Assembly (NCBI RefSeq): GCF_017876315.1
Contig: NZ_JAGINU010000001.1
Coordinates: 2,542,001 to 2,606,000, forward strand
Length of the DNA stretch: 64,000 nucleotides
Origin: Pseudonocardia parietis
Lineage (GTDB): Bacteria; Actinomycetota; Actinomycetes; Mycobacteriales; Pseudonocardiaceae
Direction: 5' to 3'
Shown here in pieces: positions 8,343 to 16,672 of this stretch. A program made the translations under genes and the position numbers. How positions within the stretch are numbered: the stretch's first letter is position 1; each line of letters starts with the position of its first letter. Below the pieces are notes generated by a model, which made no database searches, was not told the origin of the DNA, and was given only the letters and a program-made list of their open reading frames with translations.

Positions 8343-9695
8343 ATGACTGCTGCCCTGTTGCCCGACACCGCCCGTGTCGCCGCGCTGCCCCGGGTGACCG
8401 GAGCCGAGCTGACCGTCCCGCTCGTCGACGGCACCCGCGTCCGCTACTGCGACCTGGACTCCGCGGCGTCGACGCCGCCGTTGGAGGCCGTCGCCGCGCA
8501 TGTCGCCGAGGTGCTGCCGCACTACGGCAGCGTGCACCGCGGCGCCGGTTGGACCTCGCGGGTCTGCACCTCGCTGCTGGAGCGCGCCCGCGCCGACGTC
8601 GCCCGGTTCGTCCGTGCCCGCGCGGACGACTGCGTCGTGTTCACCCGGAACACCACCGACGCGCTGGGGCTGCTCGCCCGCGCGGTGCCGGGCCCGGTCG
8701 TCACCCTGGACCTGGAGCACCACGCGACGCTGCTGGCCTGGCGGCACACCGAGCACCGGGTCGTCCGCGCCGGTGACACGATCGCCGCGACCCTGGACGC
8801 GTTGCGTGCCGAGCTGGCCGCGCGCCCGGATGCCGCGCTGGTCGCCGTCACCGGGGCGTCCAACGTGACCGGAGAGTTGCTGCCGGTCGCGCGGATCGTG
8901 GAGATCGCGCACGCCGCCGGTGCCCGGGTCTGCGTGGACGCCGCGCAGCTCGCCCCGCACCGCCGGGTCGATCTCGCCGGATGGGGCGCGGACTACGTGG
9001 CGCTGTCCGGGCACAAGCTCTACGCGCCCTACGGCGCCGGGGTGCTGGCCGGGCGGCGGGACTGGCTGGACGCGGCGGCCCCGCACCTGGCAGGTGGGGG
9101 CGCCGTCCGCTCGGTCGTCGTCGAGGAGGGCCGGACCGGGACGGCCTGGCTGCCCGCCCCGCAGCGGCACGAGGGTGGGACGCCGAACGTGCTCGGTGCG
9201 GCCGCGCTGGGTGCCGCCTGCCGCGCGCTGGAGCCGATCGTCGACGACGAGGTGCCCGCCCACGAGCGGGCGCTGGCCGCCCGGCTGCACGACGGTCTCG
9301 CGCGCGTGCCCGGACTCCGGGTCCTGTCCTGCTTCGACGACGCTGCCGACCGCACGGCGACGGTGTCGTTCGCCCTCGACGACCTGCCGGCCGGGCTCGT
9401 CGCGGCCGCCCTGTCGGCCGAGTACGGCATCGGGGTGCGCGACGGCCGGTTCTGCGCGCACCCGCTGCTGGACCGGCTCACCGGCGGGCAGGATGCCGTG
9501 CGGGCGAGTCTCGGTCTGCGGACCGGAACCGACGACGTCGACCGGCTGGTCACGGCGCTGGAGCGGCTCGTCCGGCGCGGTCCACGGTGGACCTACGCGG
9601 TCCGCGACGGGCGCTGGTCGCCCACGCCCGACCCGCGACCGGCGGACGTGTTCGGGCTGGGTGAGGCACCCGGGCTCCCCGGCTGCGACCGCTGA
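8343..9695 (+). CDS. Class V aminotransferase (cysteine desulfurase-like PLP enzyme)
   Basis: This is a 450-residue PLP enzyme of the aspartate aminotransferase fold, class V. The PLP-Lys segment is DYVALSGHKLYAPYGAGVL, with Lys in SGHK. VCVDAAQLAPHRRVDL carries the ring-stacking Asp/Gln region. The N-terminal DLDSAASTPP motif is family typical. Relatives are SufS-like cysteine desulfurases and other class V lyases. The SAM-IV riboswitch upstream points to sulfur amino acid metabolism, so a cysteine or selenocysteine lyase role is more likely than bulk Fe-S assembly, but the substrate is not determined. The frame is open back to 8190 through the riboswitch; the ATG at 8343 follows GGAGG. Confidence 0.82.
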   Translation: MTAALLPDTARVAALPRVTGAELTVPLVDGTRVRYCDLDSAASTPPLEAVAAHVAEVLPHYGSVHRGAGWTSRVCTSLLERARADVARFVRARADDCVVFTRNTTDALGLLARAVPGPVVTLDLEHHATLLAWRHTEHRVVRAGDTIAATLDALRAELAARPDAALVAVTGASNVTGELLPVARIVEIAHAAGARVCVDAAQLAPHRRVDLAGWGADYVALSGHKLYAPYGAGVLAGRRDWLDAAAPHLAGGGAVRSVVVEEGRTGTAWLPAPQRHEGGTPNVLGAAALGAACRALEPIVDDEVPAHERALAARLHDGLARVPGLRVLSCFDDAADRTATVSFALDDLPAGLVAAALSAEYGIGVRDGRFCAHPLLDRLTGGQDAVRASLGLRTGTDDVDRLVTALERLVRRGPRWTYAVRDGRWSPTPDPRPADVFGLGEAPGLPGCDR

Positions 9696-9699
9696 AAGG

Positions 9700-10158
9700 T
9701 CAGGACTGCCGGGCCGCCGTGCACCGTGCGCACAGCCCGAAGATCTCCAGGGTGTGCGACAGATCGGTGTAGCCGTACTTCTCGGCGACCGACTGGGCCC
9801 AGGACTCGACGGCGGGGCCCTCGATCTCGACGGCGGCACCGCACTGCCGGCAGACCAGGTGATGGTGATGGTGCTCGGTCTCGCAGCGCCGGTAGACGGC
9901 CTCACCCGTCGCGCTGCGCAGCACGTCGACCTCGCCGCCGTCGGCGAGGGTCTGCAGCGTCCGGTAGACCGTGGTCAGGCCGATGCCCTCGCCGGTCCGC
10001 CGGAGCTCCTCGTGGATCTCCTGGGCGGAACGGAAGTCCTCGATCCGGTCGAGCAACGCGGTCACGGCGGCCCGCTGCCGGGTCGCCCGGATGCCGCGCG
10101 GTCCGGCCGTCGACCGGTCGGTGACGGGCCGGGTGGTCCGTTCGACGAGCTCGCTCAC
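9700..10158 (-). CDS. zur: Fur-family regulator, probably zinc-sensing Zur
   Basis: This is a 152-residue Fur-family repressor. The winged helix (TRQRAAVTALL, GLTTVYRTLQTLADGGEV) is followed by a His-rich segment ETEHHHHHLVCRQCG and a second CxxC (CARC) near the end, giving the structural zinc site. The GTG start is preceded by GGAGGAGGG and overlaps the stop of the ArsR-type gene by four bases. In mycobacteria the same smtB-zur pair next to glyS controls zinc homeostasis and alternative ribosomal proteins. The identity as Zur rather than Fur rests mainly on this synteny. Confidence 0.82.
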   Translation of the reverse strand: MSELVERTTRPVTDRSTAGPRGIRATRQRAAVTALLDRIEDFRSAQEIHEELRRTGEGIGLTTVYRTLQTLADGGEVDVLRSATGEAVYRRCETEHHHHHLVCRQCGAAVEIEGPAVESWAQSVAEKYGYTDLSHTLEIFGLCARCTAARQS

Positions 10159-10523
10159 GAACCCTCCTCCACGTGTGCCACGGCGTCCACCACGATGTGT
10201 GCCAGGTGGTCGTCCACCAGGGAGTACAGCACCTCGCGACCCTTGCGCTCGCCCTCGACCACCCCGGCCGACTTCAGCACCCGCAGGTGCTGGCTGATCA
10301 GCGGCTGGGCGACGCCGAGCGCATCGACCAGGTCGTGCACGCACCGCGAGTGCTCCAGGAGCTGCAGGACGATCGCGATCCGGACCGGGGCGGCCAGCGC
10401 GCGGAGCAGGTCGCCCGCCGCGGACAGCGTGCGCGGAGCGCGGAGCGGACCGGGAGCGGGCGCCGGAGGATGGTCCCCGGTGGCATCGTCGGGGACCCGG
10501 GTCGTCCCCGCTGCAGCTGACAT
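10155..10523 (-). CDS. ArsR/SmtB-family metal-sensing repressor
   Basis: This is a 122-residue winged-helix repressor of the ArsR/SmtB family. The segment SRCVHDLVDALGVAQPLISQHLRVLKSAG holds the recognition helix, and the Cys/His pair at CVHDL is where many family members bind metal. A second possible ligand cluster is DDHLAHIVVDAVAHVEE at the C terminus, similar to the alpha-5 zinc site (D, H, H, E/H) of SmtB. I chose the ATG at 10523; a GTG at 10559 would add 12 residues. It is the first gene of an operon with the Fur-family gene and is divergent from the ABM gene. Confidence 0.85.
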   Translation of the reverse strand: MSAAAGTTRVPDDATGDHPPAPAPGPLRAPRTLSAAGDLLRALAAPVRIAIVLQLLEHSRCVHDLVDALGVAQPLISQHLRVLKSAGVVEGERKGREVLYSLVDDHLAHIVVDAVAHVEEGS

Positions 10524-10626
10524 GTGGTGTCCGTCCTCGTCCCCGAGGGCGGCGGCCACGCCCCCGGCACCGTCGAGCCGTGCCGGCCGCTCCCGACATG
10601 GTAGGCGTGTTCGTTATCGTCGTGTC

Positions 10627-10959
10627 GTGCTGTTGGTCTGCCGGTTCACCGTGCCGCCCGCCCGCGAGCCGGACTTCACCACCCGCGCGGCCCGGGCCCT
10701 CGAGCTCCTCGCCGCCCGGCCGGGCTTCCGGGGCGGTGAGGCGGGCCGCGCCATCGAGGACCGGCACCAGTGGGTGCTCGTCCTCCGCTTCGACTCGGTC
10801 GACGCCTACCGCCGCGCCCTGAGCCCGTTCGACGTCCGCGAGCACGTCCACCCGTTGCTGGCCGAGGCGGACACGACGACCGAGCAGACCCACGAGACCC
10901 GCCTGTCGGTAACCCCGGGCGCCACCCCGGAACACCACCCCAGCCTCCTGGCCAACTGA
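10627..10959 (+). CDS. Antibiotic biosynthesis monooxygenase (ABM) domain protein
   Basis: This is a 110-residue single-domain protein of the dimeric alpha/beta barrel (ABM) fold. It starts MLLVCRFTVPP from a GTG and contains the typical RPGFRGGEAGRA and QWVLVLRFDSVDAYRRAL segments. Family members include small monooxygenases and many proteins of unknown role. It is divergent from the smtB-zur operon with about 100 bases between, so it may share metal-responsive control; no clear zinc box was seen. Confidence 0.72.
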   Translation: MLLVCRFTVPPAREPDFTTRAARALELLAARPGFRGGEAGRAIEDRHQWVLVLRFDSVDAYRRALSPFDVREHVHPLLAEADTTTEQTHETRLSVTPGATPEHHPSLLAN

Positions 10960-11078
10960 GCCGCACAGGGTGCGGGCCGGGCGGGGGTGGTGCCGTTACG
11001 GGGGGTCGGTAGCCTGGGTTTCCCACCTGGGCACCTCCGCCGGTGGGAGAGTCCGCATCACGTTCCTGGAGTACCGCC

Positions 11079-12485
11079 GTGGCCAGCAAGCCCACCTCCG
11101 CCAAGATCGAGACCATCGTCGCGCTGACCAAGCGGCGCGGATTCGTCTTCGCCTCCGGGGAGATCTACGGCGGTACCCGGTCGGCGTGGGACTACGGTCC
11201 CCTCGGCGTCGAGCTGAAGGACAACATCAAGCGGCAGTGGTGGAAGACCATGGTCACCGGCCGCGACGACGTCGTCGGCCTCGACTCGTCGGTGATCCTG
11301 CCGCGCCAGACCTGGGTCGCGTCCGGCCACGTCAACGCCTTCACCGACCCGCTGGTCGAGTGCACGTCGTGCCACAAGCGCTTCCGCGCCGACCAGCTGG
11401 CGGAGGAGTTCGCCGAGCGCAAGGGCCGCGACCCGGAGCAGGCCGACCCGAACGACCTGTCCGAGGTGCCCTGCCCGAACTGCGGCACCCGCGGCCAGTA
11501 CACCGCGCCGCGCGAGTTCAACATGATGCTGAAGACCTTCCTCGGCCCGGTGGAGTCCGAGGAGGGCATGGCGTACCTGCGCCCGGAGACCGCGCAGGGC
11601 ATCTTCGTCAACTTCCTGAACGTGCAGACCACGTCGCGCAAGAAGCCGCCGTTCGGCATCGGCCAGATCGGCAAGAGCTTCCGCAACGAGATCACCCCGG
11701 GCAACTTCATCTTCCGGACCCGCGAGTTCGAGCAGATGGAGATGGAGTACTTCGTCGAGCCGGGCAGCGACGAGGAACTGCACCAGTACTGGATCGACGA
11801 GCGCACCCGCTGGTACACCGACCTGGGCATCGACCCGGAGAACCTGCGGCACTACGAGCACGCGAAGGAGAAGCTCTCCCACTACTCGAAGCGCACCGTC
11901 GACATCGAGTACCGGTTCAACTTCACCGGGCAGGAGTGGGGCGAGCTCGAGGGCATCGCGAACCGCACCGACTTCGACCTGACCACGCACTCGAACCACT
12001 CGGGCGTGGACCTGTCGTTCTACGACCAGGCGAGCGACACCCGCTACAAGCCGTACGTGATCGAGCCCGCGGCCGGTGTCGGGCGGTCGATGATGGCCTT
12101 CCTCATCGAGGCCTACACCGAGGACGAGGCGCCGAACGCGAAGGGCGGCGTCGACAAGCGCGTCGTGCTGAAGCTGGACCGCCGCCTGGCCCCGGTGAAG
12201 GCCGCGGTGCTGCCGCTGTCGCGCAACGCCGACCTGTCACCGAAGGCGAAGGACCTGGCCGCCCGGCTGCGGAAGAACTGGAACGTCGACTTCGACGACG
12301 CCGGGGCCATCGGCCGTCGCTACCGGCGGCAGGACGAGATCGGCACCCCGTTCTGCATCACGGTCGACTTCGACACCCTCACCGACCAGGCGGTCACCAT
12401 CCGCGAGCGGGACACCATGGCCCAGGAGCGGATCGCGCTGGACCAGGTCGAGACCTACCTGGCCGCCCGCCTGCTCGGCTGCTGA
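11079..12485 (+). CDS. glyS: Glycyl-tRNA synthetase (class II, homodimeric)
   Basis: This is a class II aminoacyl-tRNA synthetase that charges tRNA-Gly. Motif 2 region [21 protein letters not shown], the segment [11 protein letters not shown], and the C-terminal anticodon-binding domain ([20 protein letters not shown]) are present. At 468 residues it matches the bacterial/eukaryotic-type homodimer rather than the two-subunit GlyQ/GlyS type. I chose the GTG at 11079, preceded by GGAG, over the open frame from 11043. A perfect hairpin directly downstream terminates the transcript. Confidence 0.95.
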   Translation: MASKPTSAKIETIVALTKRRGFVFASGEIYGGTRSAWDYGPLGVELKDNIKRQWWKTMVTGRDDVVGLDSSVILPRQTWVASGHVNAFTDPLVECTSCHKRFRADQLAEEFAERKGRDPEQADPNDLSEVPCPNCGTRGQYTAPREFNMMLKTFLGPVESEEGMAYLRPETAQGIFVNFLNVQTTSRKKPPFGIGQIGKSFRNEITPGNFIFRTREFEQMEMEYFVEPGSDEELHQYWIDERTRWYTDLGIDPENLRHYEHAKEKLSHYSKRTVDIEYRFNFTGQEWGELEGIANRTDFDLTTHSNHSGVDLSFYDQASDTRYKPYVIEPAAGVGRSMMAFLIEAYTEDEAPNAKGGVDKRVVLKLDRRLAPVKAAVLPLSRNADLSPKAKDLAARLRKNWNVDFDDAGAIGRRYRRQDEIGTPFCITVDFDTLTDQAVTIRERDTMAQERIALDQVETYLAARLLGC

Positions 12486-12496
12486 GAACGATCGGC

Positions 12497-12533
12497 ACGA
12501 CGACCCCCGCCGGAGGCCGGCGGGGGTCGTCGT
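12497..12533. terminator. Strong bidirectional terminator hairpin
   Basis: Seventeen bases at 12497-12513 are the exact reverse complement of 12517-12533, with the 3-base loop AGG. It lies between the convergent glyS and the small gene ending at 12537 and can serve both. Confidence 0.8.
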
Positions 12534-12536
12534 CGT

Positions 12537-12737
12537 TCACGGCCGGTAGGCCAGTAGCTGGACGCCGAGATCGGTCTCGGCGCGGCGCAGCTCGGTGAGC
12601 TGTTCCTCGGTGAGCGCCGCATACGGCGACTCCGGCTGGTAGGCCACGAGTGGCCTGCCGATCCGGTCCTCCAGCTGCTTCACCTTCGCCAGCGCGGTGT
12701 CGTCCAGCTCGGCCGGACGGAGCGACGGTGCGGTCAT
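12537..12737 (-). CDS. Small hypothetical protein
   Basis: This is a 66-residue protein with no recognised domain. The ATG at 12737 follows GGGAGGTCGC, which decides against the longer frame from 12836. It is charged and helical (DTALAKVKQLEDRIGRPLVAY and ALTEEQLTELRRAETDLG), resembling short actinobacterial proteins of unknown role. It converges on glyS across the hairpin and is downstream of the two CNNM/CBS genes in the same orientation. Confidence 0.6.
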   Translation of the reverse strand: MTAPSLRPAELDDTALAKVKQLEDRIGRPLVAYQPESPYAALTEEQLTELRRAETDLGVQLLAYRP

Positions 12738-12832
12738 GGTGCGACCTCCCACGATGCGGACTCCTCGGAAGGCCGCCGAGAATAGGGCCGCCCCGGGCCG
12801 GGCGCCGCTCGGGGCACCCGGTCCGGGGGAAT

Positions 12833-13822
12833 TCACACCGGTTCGGGGAGCAGTCGCTCCACGAGATCGGAGAGGGTGACGATGCCGATCAGGCGGCCGT
12901 CGTCCTTCACCAGGGCCAGGTGTGCGCGCTCGTCCCGCATCGTGTTCACCGCGGTGTGGTAGAGCGTGTCCGCGGTGAGCGAGAGCACCGGGCGCATGAG
13001 CTCGCGGGCCCGGGTGCCCGGATCACGGGTCAGCGTGTCCCGGACGTGCACGTAACCGATCGGCGAGTCGCCGTCGCGGACGATCAGCCGCAGGTGCCCG
13101 GTCCGCCGCGCGGTCGCCTGTACGGCCGCGACGTCGTCGTCGGCCGAGACCCCGGACGGCTCGTGCGCCAGCTCGCGCACCGAGGTGCGCTCCAGCTCGA
13201 GTGCGGTGACCAGCTGGTCGCGCCGCTCCTGGTCGAGTGCCCCGGTCTTCGCCGAGTGGTCGACCAGCTCGCGCAGGTCGTCGGCGTTGCGGCCGGAGCC
13301 CATCTCGTCGACCGGTTCCACGCCCACGGCGTGCAGACAGCGGTTCGCCGCACCGTTGAGCAGGAGCAGCAGCGGCCGGACCACGACCATGAACGCCCGC
13401 ATGGGGATCGCCAGCATGATCGCCGACTTCTCCGGGTGCGAGATCGCCCAGGACTTGGGGGCCATCTCGCCGACTACCAGGTGCAGGAACGTCACCACGA
13501 TCAGGGAGATCACGAACGACAGGACGCCCGCGACTCCGCCGGGCAGCCCCCAGCCCTCCAGGACCGGGCGCAACGCGTAGTCGACGGCCGGCTTGGTCAC
13601 CGCGCCCAGGCCGAGCACGCACAGCGTGATGCCGAGCTGCGATCCGGCCAACAGCAGCGAGATGTCCTTCGCGCTGCGCAGGGCGGCCCGTGCCGACGCC
13701 GACGTCTGCGCGGCCTCCTCCAGCCGGTAGTTGCGGGCGGCGACGAGGGCGAACTCGACCGCCACGAAGAACGCGCTCAACGCGATGAGCGCGACGGACA
13801 CGACGATCTCGACGGCGCTCAT
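12833..13822 (-). CDS. CNNM/CBS-domain transporter-like protein, short form
   Basis: This is a 329-residue protein with an N-terminal DUF21/CNNM membrane domain (SVALIALSAFFVAVEFALVAAR, SLLLAGSQLGITLCVLGLGAV, FLHLVVGEMAPKSWA). A CBS pair follows in the second half (SADDDVAAVQATARRTGHLR and VKDDGRLIGIVTLSDLVERL). It lacks the CorC/HlyC C-terminal domain of its upstream neighbour. The ATG overlaps the neighbour's stop (ATGA), so the two are coupled and may form a hetero-oligomer. The family is associated with divalent cation efflux and membrane integrity. Confidence 0.88.
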   Translation of the reverse strand: MSAVEIVVSVALIALSAFFVAVEFALVAARNYRLEEAAQTSASARAALRSAKDISLLLAGSQLGITLCVLGLGAVTKPAVDYALRPVLEGWGLPGGVAGVLSFVISLIVVTFLHLVVGEMAPKSWAISHPEKSAIMLAIPMRAFMVVVRPLLLLLNGAANRCLHAVGVEPVDEMGSGRNADDLRELVDHSAKTGALDQERRDQLVTALELERTSVRELAHEPSGVSADDDVAAVQATARRTGHLRLIVRDGDSPIGYVHVRDTLTRDPGTRARELMRPVLSLTADTLYHTAVNTMRDERAHLALVKDDGRLIGIVTLSDLVERLLPEPV

Positions 13823-15237
13823 GCCCGCACCTCCTGGTCCTCGACGTCGGCGGGTTCGGGCTCGGTCCAGACGATGTGCACCGCAGAGGGCACCCGCCGG
13901 TCCACCTCCTGCACGGTCAGGCGCACGGCACGGTCCTCGTCGTCCGGGTTCTCCGCCGCGATGGTCACGACGACGGCGTCGCCGGTGTCGGGCAGCCGCT
14001 GCAGCTCGGCCATCACCAGGCCGCCGACGGTCTGGTAGTCACCCTCGGGCAGCTCGGCGTCGATCAACCGGCCGACCTCGTCGACATGCCGGTCACCCGG
14101 CACGACCCAGCCGTCCTCGGACTCGCGGGCCTGGTCGGTCCCCGCCTGGTCGTGCTCGTCGGTGATCTCGCCGACCAGCTCCTCGGCCACGTCCTCGACC
14201 GTGATCACCCCGGCCAGGCCGCCATACTCGTCGAGCACGCACGCCAGCTCCTCACCGTCGGCGCGCAGCTGGGCCAGCACCTGGGGCAGCGGCAGCGAGG
14301 AGGGCACCAGCACCGGCGACCGCATCAGCTCGGCGACCGTCACCTCGGCCGCGCTCCGGCCGCCGAGGTCGGTGCGCTCGGGCAGAGCCAGCACGTCCTT
14401 GAGACAGACGACACCGAGCAGCTCCATCGCGTTGTCCGGAGTGGACGCATCCGGCGGCGTCCCGAGCACCGGGTAGCGGGAGTGCTGGACCGCCATCTGA
14501 CCGACCAGGCTCTCCACCGTCGAGTCGTCGCGGACCCAGGAGACCCGGGGCCGCGGGATCATCGCGGCCCGCGCCGTGCGGTCGCTGAAGTCGACCGCAC
14601 GGTCGAGCAGCACCGCGAGCTCGGGGTTCAGATCCCCGGAGTCCTTCGAGTCGTCGATGATCGCCTCGAGGTCACGGGGGGTCGCGGAGTGCTCGACGTC
14701 GTGCACCGGCTCGATCCGCAGCGCGCGCAGCAGCAGGTTGGACGCGGCGTCGAAGATCCGGATGAGCCACCCGAAGACCGCCAGGTAGGTCTTGGTGGAC
14801 AGCGCCAGCCAGCGCGCCACCGGCTCCGGGCGGGCGATCGCCAGGTTCTTCGGGAACAGCTCACCGAACACCATCTGGACGACCGTGGAGAGCAGCAGCG
14901 CGAACACGGTGCCGATCGCGACACCGACGCCGGTCGGCACGTTGACCAGGCCGAGCAGCTCGCCGACACCGTTGCCGATCAACGGCTCGGCGACGTAACC
15001 GACGAGCAGCCCGGTGACGGTGATGCCCAGCTGAGCGCCGGAGAGCATGAACGAGGTGCGCCGGGTGATGTCGAGGGCGCGGGCGGCACCGGCGTCGCCC
15101 GCGGCCGCCCGGACCTTCAACCGGGAGCGGTCGACGGCCATGTAGCCGAATTCCTGGGCGACGAAGTAGCCGGTGAGCGCGGTGATCGCGAGGACCACCA
15201 GGATGCCGAGCAGGATGCCGAGGATCGTGCCGATCAC
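13819..15237 (-). CDS. CNNM/CBS/CorC-domain transporter-like protein, full-length form
   Basis: This is a 472-residue protein with a DUF21/CNNM membrane domain (residues 1-190; markers LTGYFVAQEFGYMAVDR, LSGAQLGITVTGLLVGY, VFGELFPKNLAIA), a CBS pair (residues about 225-350, including CVLDEYGGLAGVITVEDVAEEL) and the CorC/HlyC domain at the C terminus. The predicted role is divalent cation transport or resistance. The start is inferred as the GTG at 15237, where the first membrane helix begins; the frame is open to 15390 through an Arg/Pro-rich stretch that looks non-coding. It is the first gene of a two-gene operon. Confidence 0.88.
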   Translation of the reverse strand: MIGTILGILLGILVVLAITALTGYFVAQEFGYMAVDRSRLKVRAAAGDAGAARALDITRRTSFMLSGAQLGITVTGLLVGYVAEPLIGNGVGELLGLVNVPTGVGVAIGTVFALLLSTVVQMVFGELFPKNLAIARPEPVARWLALSTKTYLAVFGWLIRIFDAASNLLLRALRIEPVHDVEHSATPRDLEAIIDDSKDSGDLNPELAVLLDRAVDFSDRTARAAMIPRPRVSWVRDDSTVESLVGQMAVQHSRYPVLGTPPDASTPDNAMELLGVVCLKDVLALPERTDLGGRSAAEVTVAELMRSPVLVPSSLPLPQVLAQLRADGEELACVLDEYGGLAGVITVEDVAEELVGEITDEHDQAGTDQARESEDGWVVPGDRHVDEVGRLIDAELPEGDYQTVGGLVMAELQRLPDTGDAVVVTIAAENPDDEDRAVRLTVQEVDRRVPSAVHIVWTEPEPADVEDQEVRA

Positions 15238-15478
15238 CGGAGCGTCACCGCCCGGTCGACGTGCCCGCAGCAGCGGGCTGGAACGAGGGCGGTACGGGGT
15301 CGCCGCCGGTGGGGGAACCGGACGGCGCCGGGACTGTCGCTGGGGTCCATGACTCCTGACTCGCGATCGGATGACGTTCGACGCGTTCAACGCGTTCCGG
15401 GATCGTACGGTTCCGGCTCGGGTCCGTCGCGTCCGTCACCCCATCTCGTGTCCGGACGGTGATGTCGCGATCCGCACG

Positions 15479-15584
15479 CACGCTCCTCTCCGCGCCGAGG
15501 GTCGTTCCGCACGCTCCTCTCCGCGCCGAGGGTCGTTCCGCCCGCTCCTCTCCCTGCCGAGCTTCGTTCCGCACGCTCCTCTCA
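15479..15584. repeat. 31-base tandem repeat, 3.4 copies
   Basis: Unit 1 (15479-15509) and unit 2 (15510-15540) are identical. Unit 3 (15541-15571) has four substitutions, and a 13-base partial unit ends at 15584. Each unit contains CGCTCCTCTCC. The tract lies between a CNNM gene and xdhC, ending 35 bases before the xdhC start. Its function is unknown. Confidence 0.85.
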
Positions 15585-15619
15585 GTTTCCTGTCAGACCT
15601 CGTCGCTACCCTGAGGCTC

Positions 15620-16672
15620 GTGACCACACCCACGACGCAGGTGACCGGGCGGAGCGGGCAACCGCGCGATCCGCGGCGGGAGCTCGGCGCGGCCCTGAGC
15701 CGCTGGGCGTCCGGGAGCGCCGCGGCGATCGGCGTGGTCCGGGTGCTCGACCGGCACGGATTCGGGTCCGTCGAATCCGGGCAGCTGATCGCCGGTACTC
15801 CCGGTGGCGAGGTGTCCGGGCTGCTCTACCGGGGCGCCCTCGACGACTCGGCGCACCCGCTGGCGGCCGAGGCCGCAGGCGGGGCGGCGACCGTCCGGGA
15901 GGCGCACGTCGCGGAGGCCTCCGCGCTGGCGGCGGGACTGGCCTGCGCGGGCGGGGCGACGCTGGTCGGGCATCCGCTGCCGGCCGGCCCGGCGGCAGCG
16001 CTCGGCGCAGCGCTGGAGGCGGCCCGCCCGGCCGCGCTCCTGTCGACCGTGGACGGCGGTGCCGTGCTGGTGCTCACCGGCCCCGACCTGTCCGAGGAAC
16101 ACGGTGATCTCGGATCGGTCACCGCGGCCGGCGCCGCCGAGGCACGGGCCCTCCTCCGCCGCGGATCGACCACCACGGAGCGGGTCACCGCGGAGGGCGT
16201 CGACCTGCTGGTGGACGTCTGGGTGCCGGTGCCGTCGATGCTCGTCGTCGGGGAGGGCGCGCTCGGCGCGGCGCTGCACGCCCAGGCCGGGCTGCTCGGC
16301 TGGTCCGCACGCACCGTGACCACACTGGACGACGCCCGCGCGGCGGTCGCCGACTTCACCGACGCCGACGTGCTGGTCCTGCTCGACCACGCCCCGGCGT
16401 TCGACGCGCTCCTGCTCGACGGGATCGCGCACGGTCGCGGTTTCCTCGGCGCGCTCGGCTCACGCCGTACCCAGGCCGCGCGCCGGGAGCGGCTGCTCGG
16501 GGCCGGCACGACCGAGGAGCAGCTGGCCGGGATCCACGGCCCGGTCGGGCTCGACCTGGGCGCCCGGACCCCGGCCGAGACCGCGGTCTCGATCGTCGCC
16601 CAGGTGATCGCGCTGCGGGCCGGGCGCGCCGCGTCCGCGCTGGCCGGGTCCACCGGTCGGATCGGCGGATGA
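15620..16672 (+). CDS. XdhC/CoxI-family protein
   Basis: This is a 350-residue protein with the two-domain XdhC architecture: an N-terminal XdhC/CoxI segment (RWASGSAAAIGVVRVLDRHG) and a C-terminal Rossmann domain ending GFLGALGSRRTQAARRERL and PVGLDLGARTPAETAVSI, which is the family signature. XdhC proteins bind, sulfurate and insert molybdenum cofactor into xanthine dehydrogenase or CO dehydrogenase-like enzymes. The GTG at 15620 follows GAGG. A molybdenum hydroxylase operon lies at 55.6-60.9 kb and has no XdhC of its own, so this could be its maturation factor. The ATGA overlap with the next gene suggests coupling. Confidence 0.85.
   Translation: MTTPTTQVTGRSGQPRDPRRELGAALSRWASGSAAAIGVVRVLDRHGFGSVESGQLIAGTPGGEVSGLLYRGALDDSAHPLAAEAAGGAATVREAHVAEASALAAGLACAGGATLVGHPLPAGPAAALGAALEAARPAALLSTVDGGAVLVLTGPDLSEEHGDLGSVTAAGAAEARALLRRGSTTTERVTAEGVDLLVDVWVPVPSMLVVGEGALGAALHAQAGLLGWSARTVTTLDDARAAVADFTDADVLVLLDHAPAFDALLLDGIAHGRGFLGALGSRRTQAARRERLLGAGTTEEQLAGIHGPVGLDLGARTPAETAVSIVAQVIALRAGRAASALAGSTGRIGG

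Noticed and set aside
15479-15584. CRISPR array
   Set aside because: The repeats are directly tandem, without spacers, and there are no cas genes in the window.
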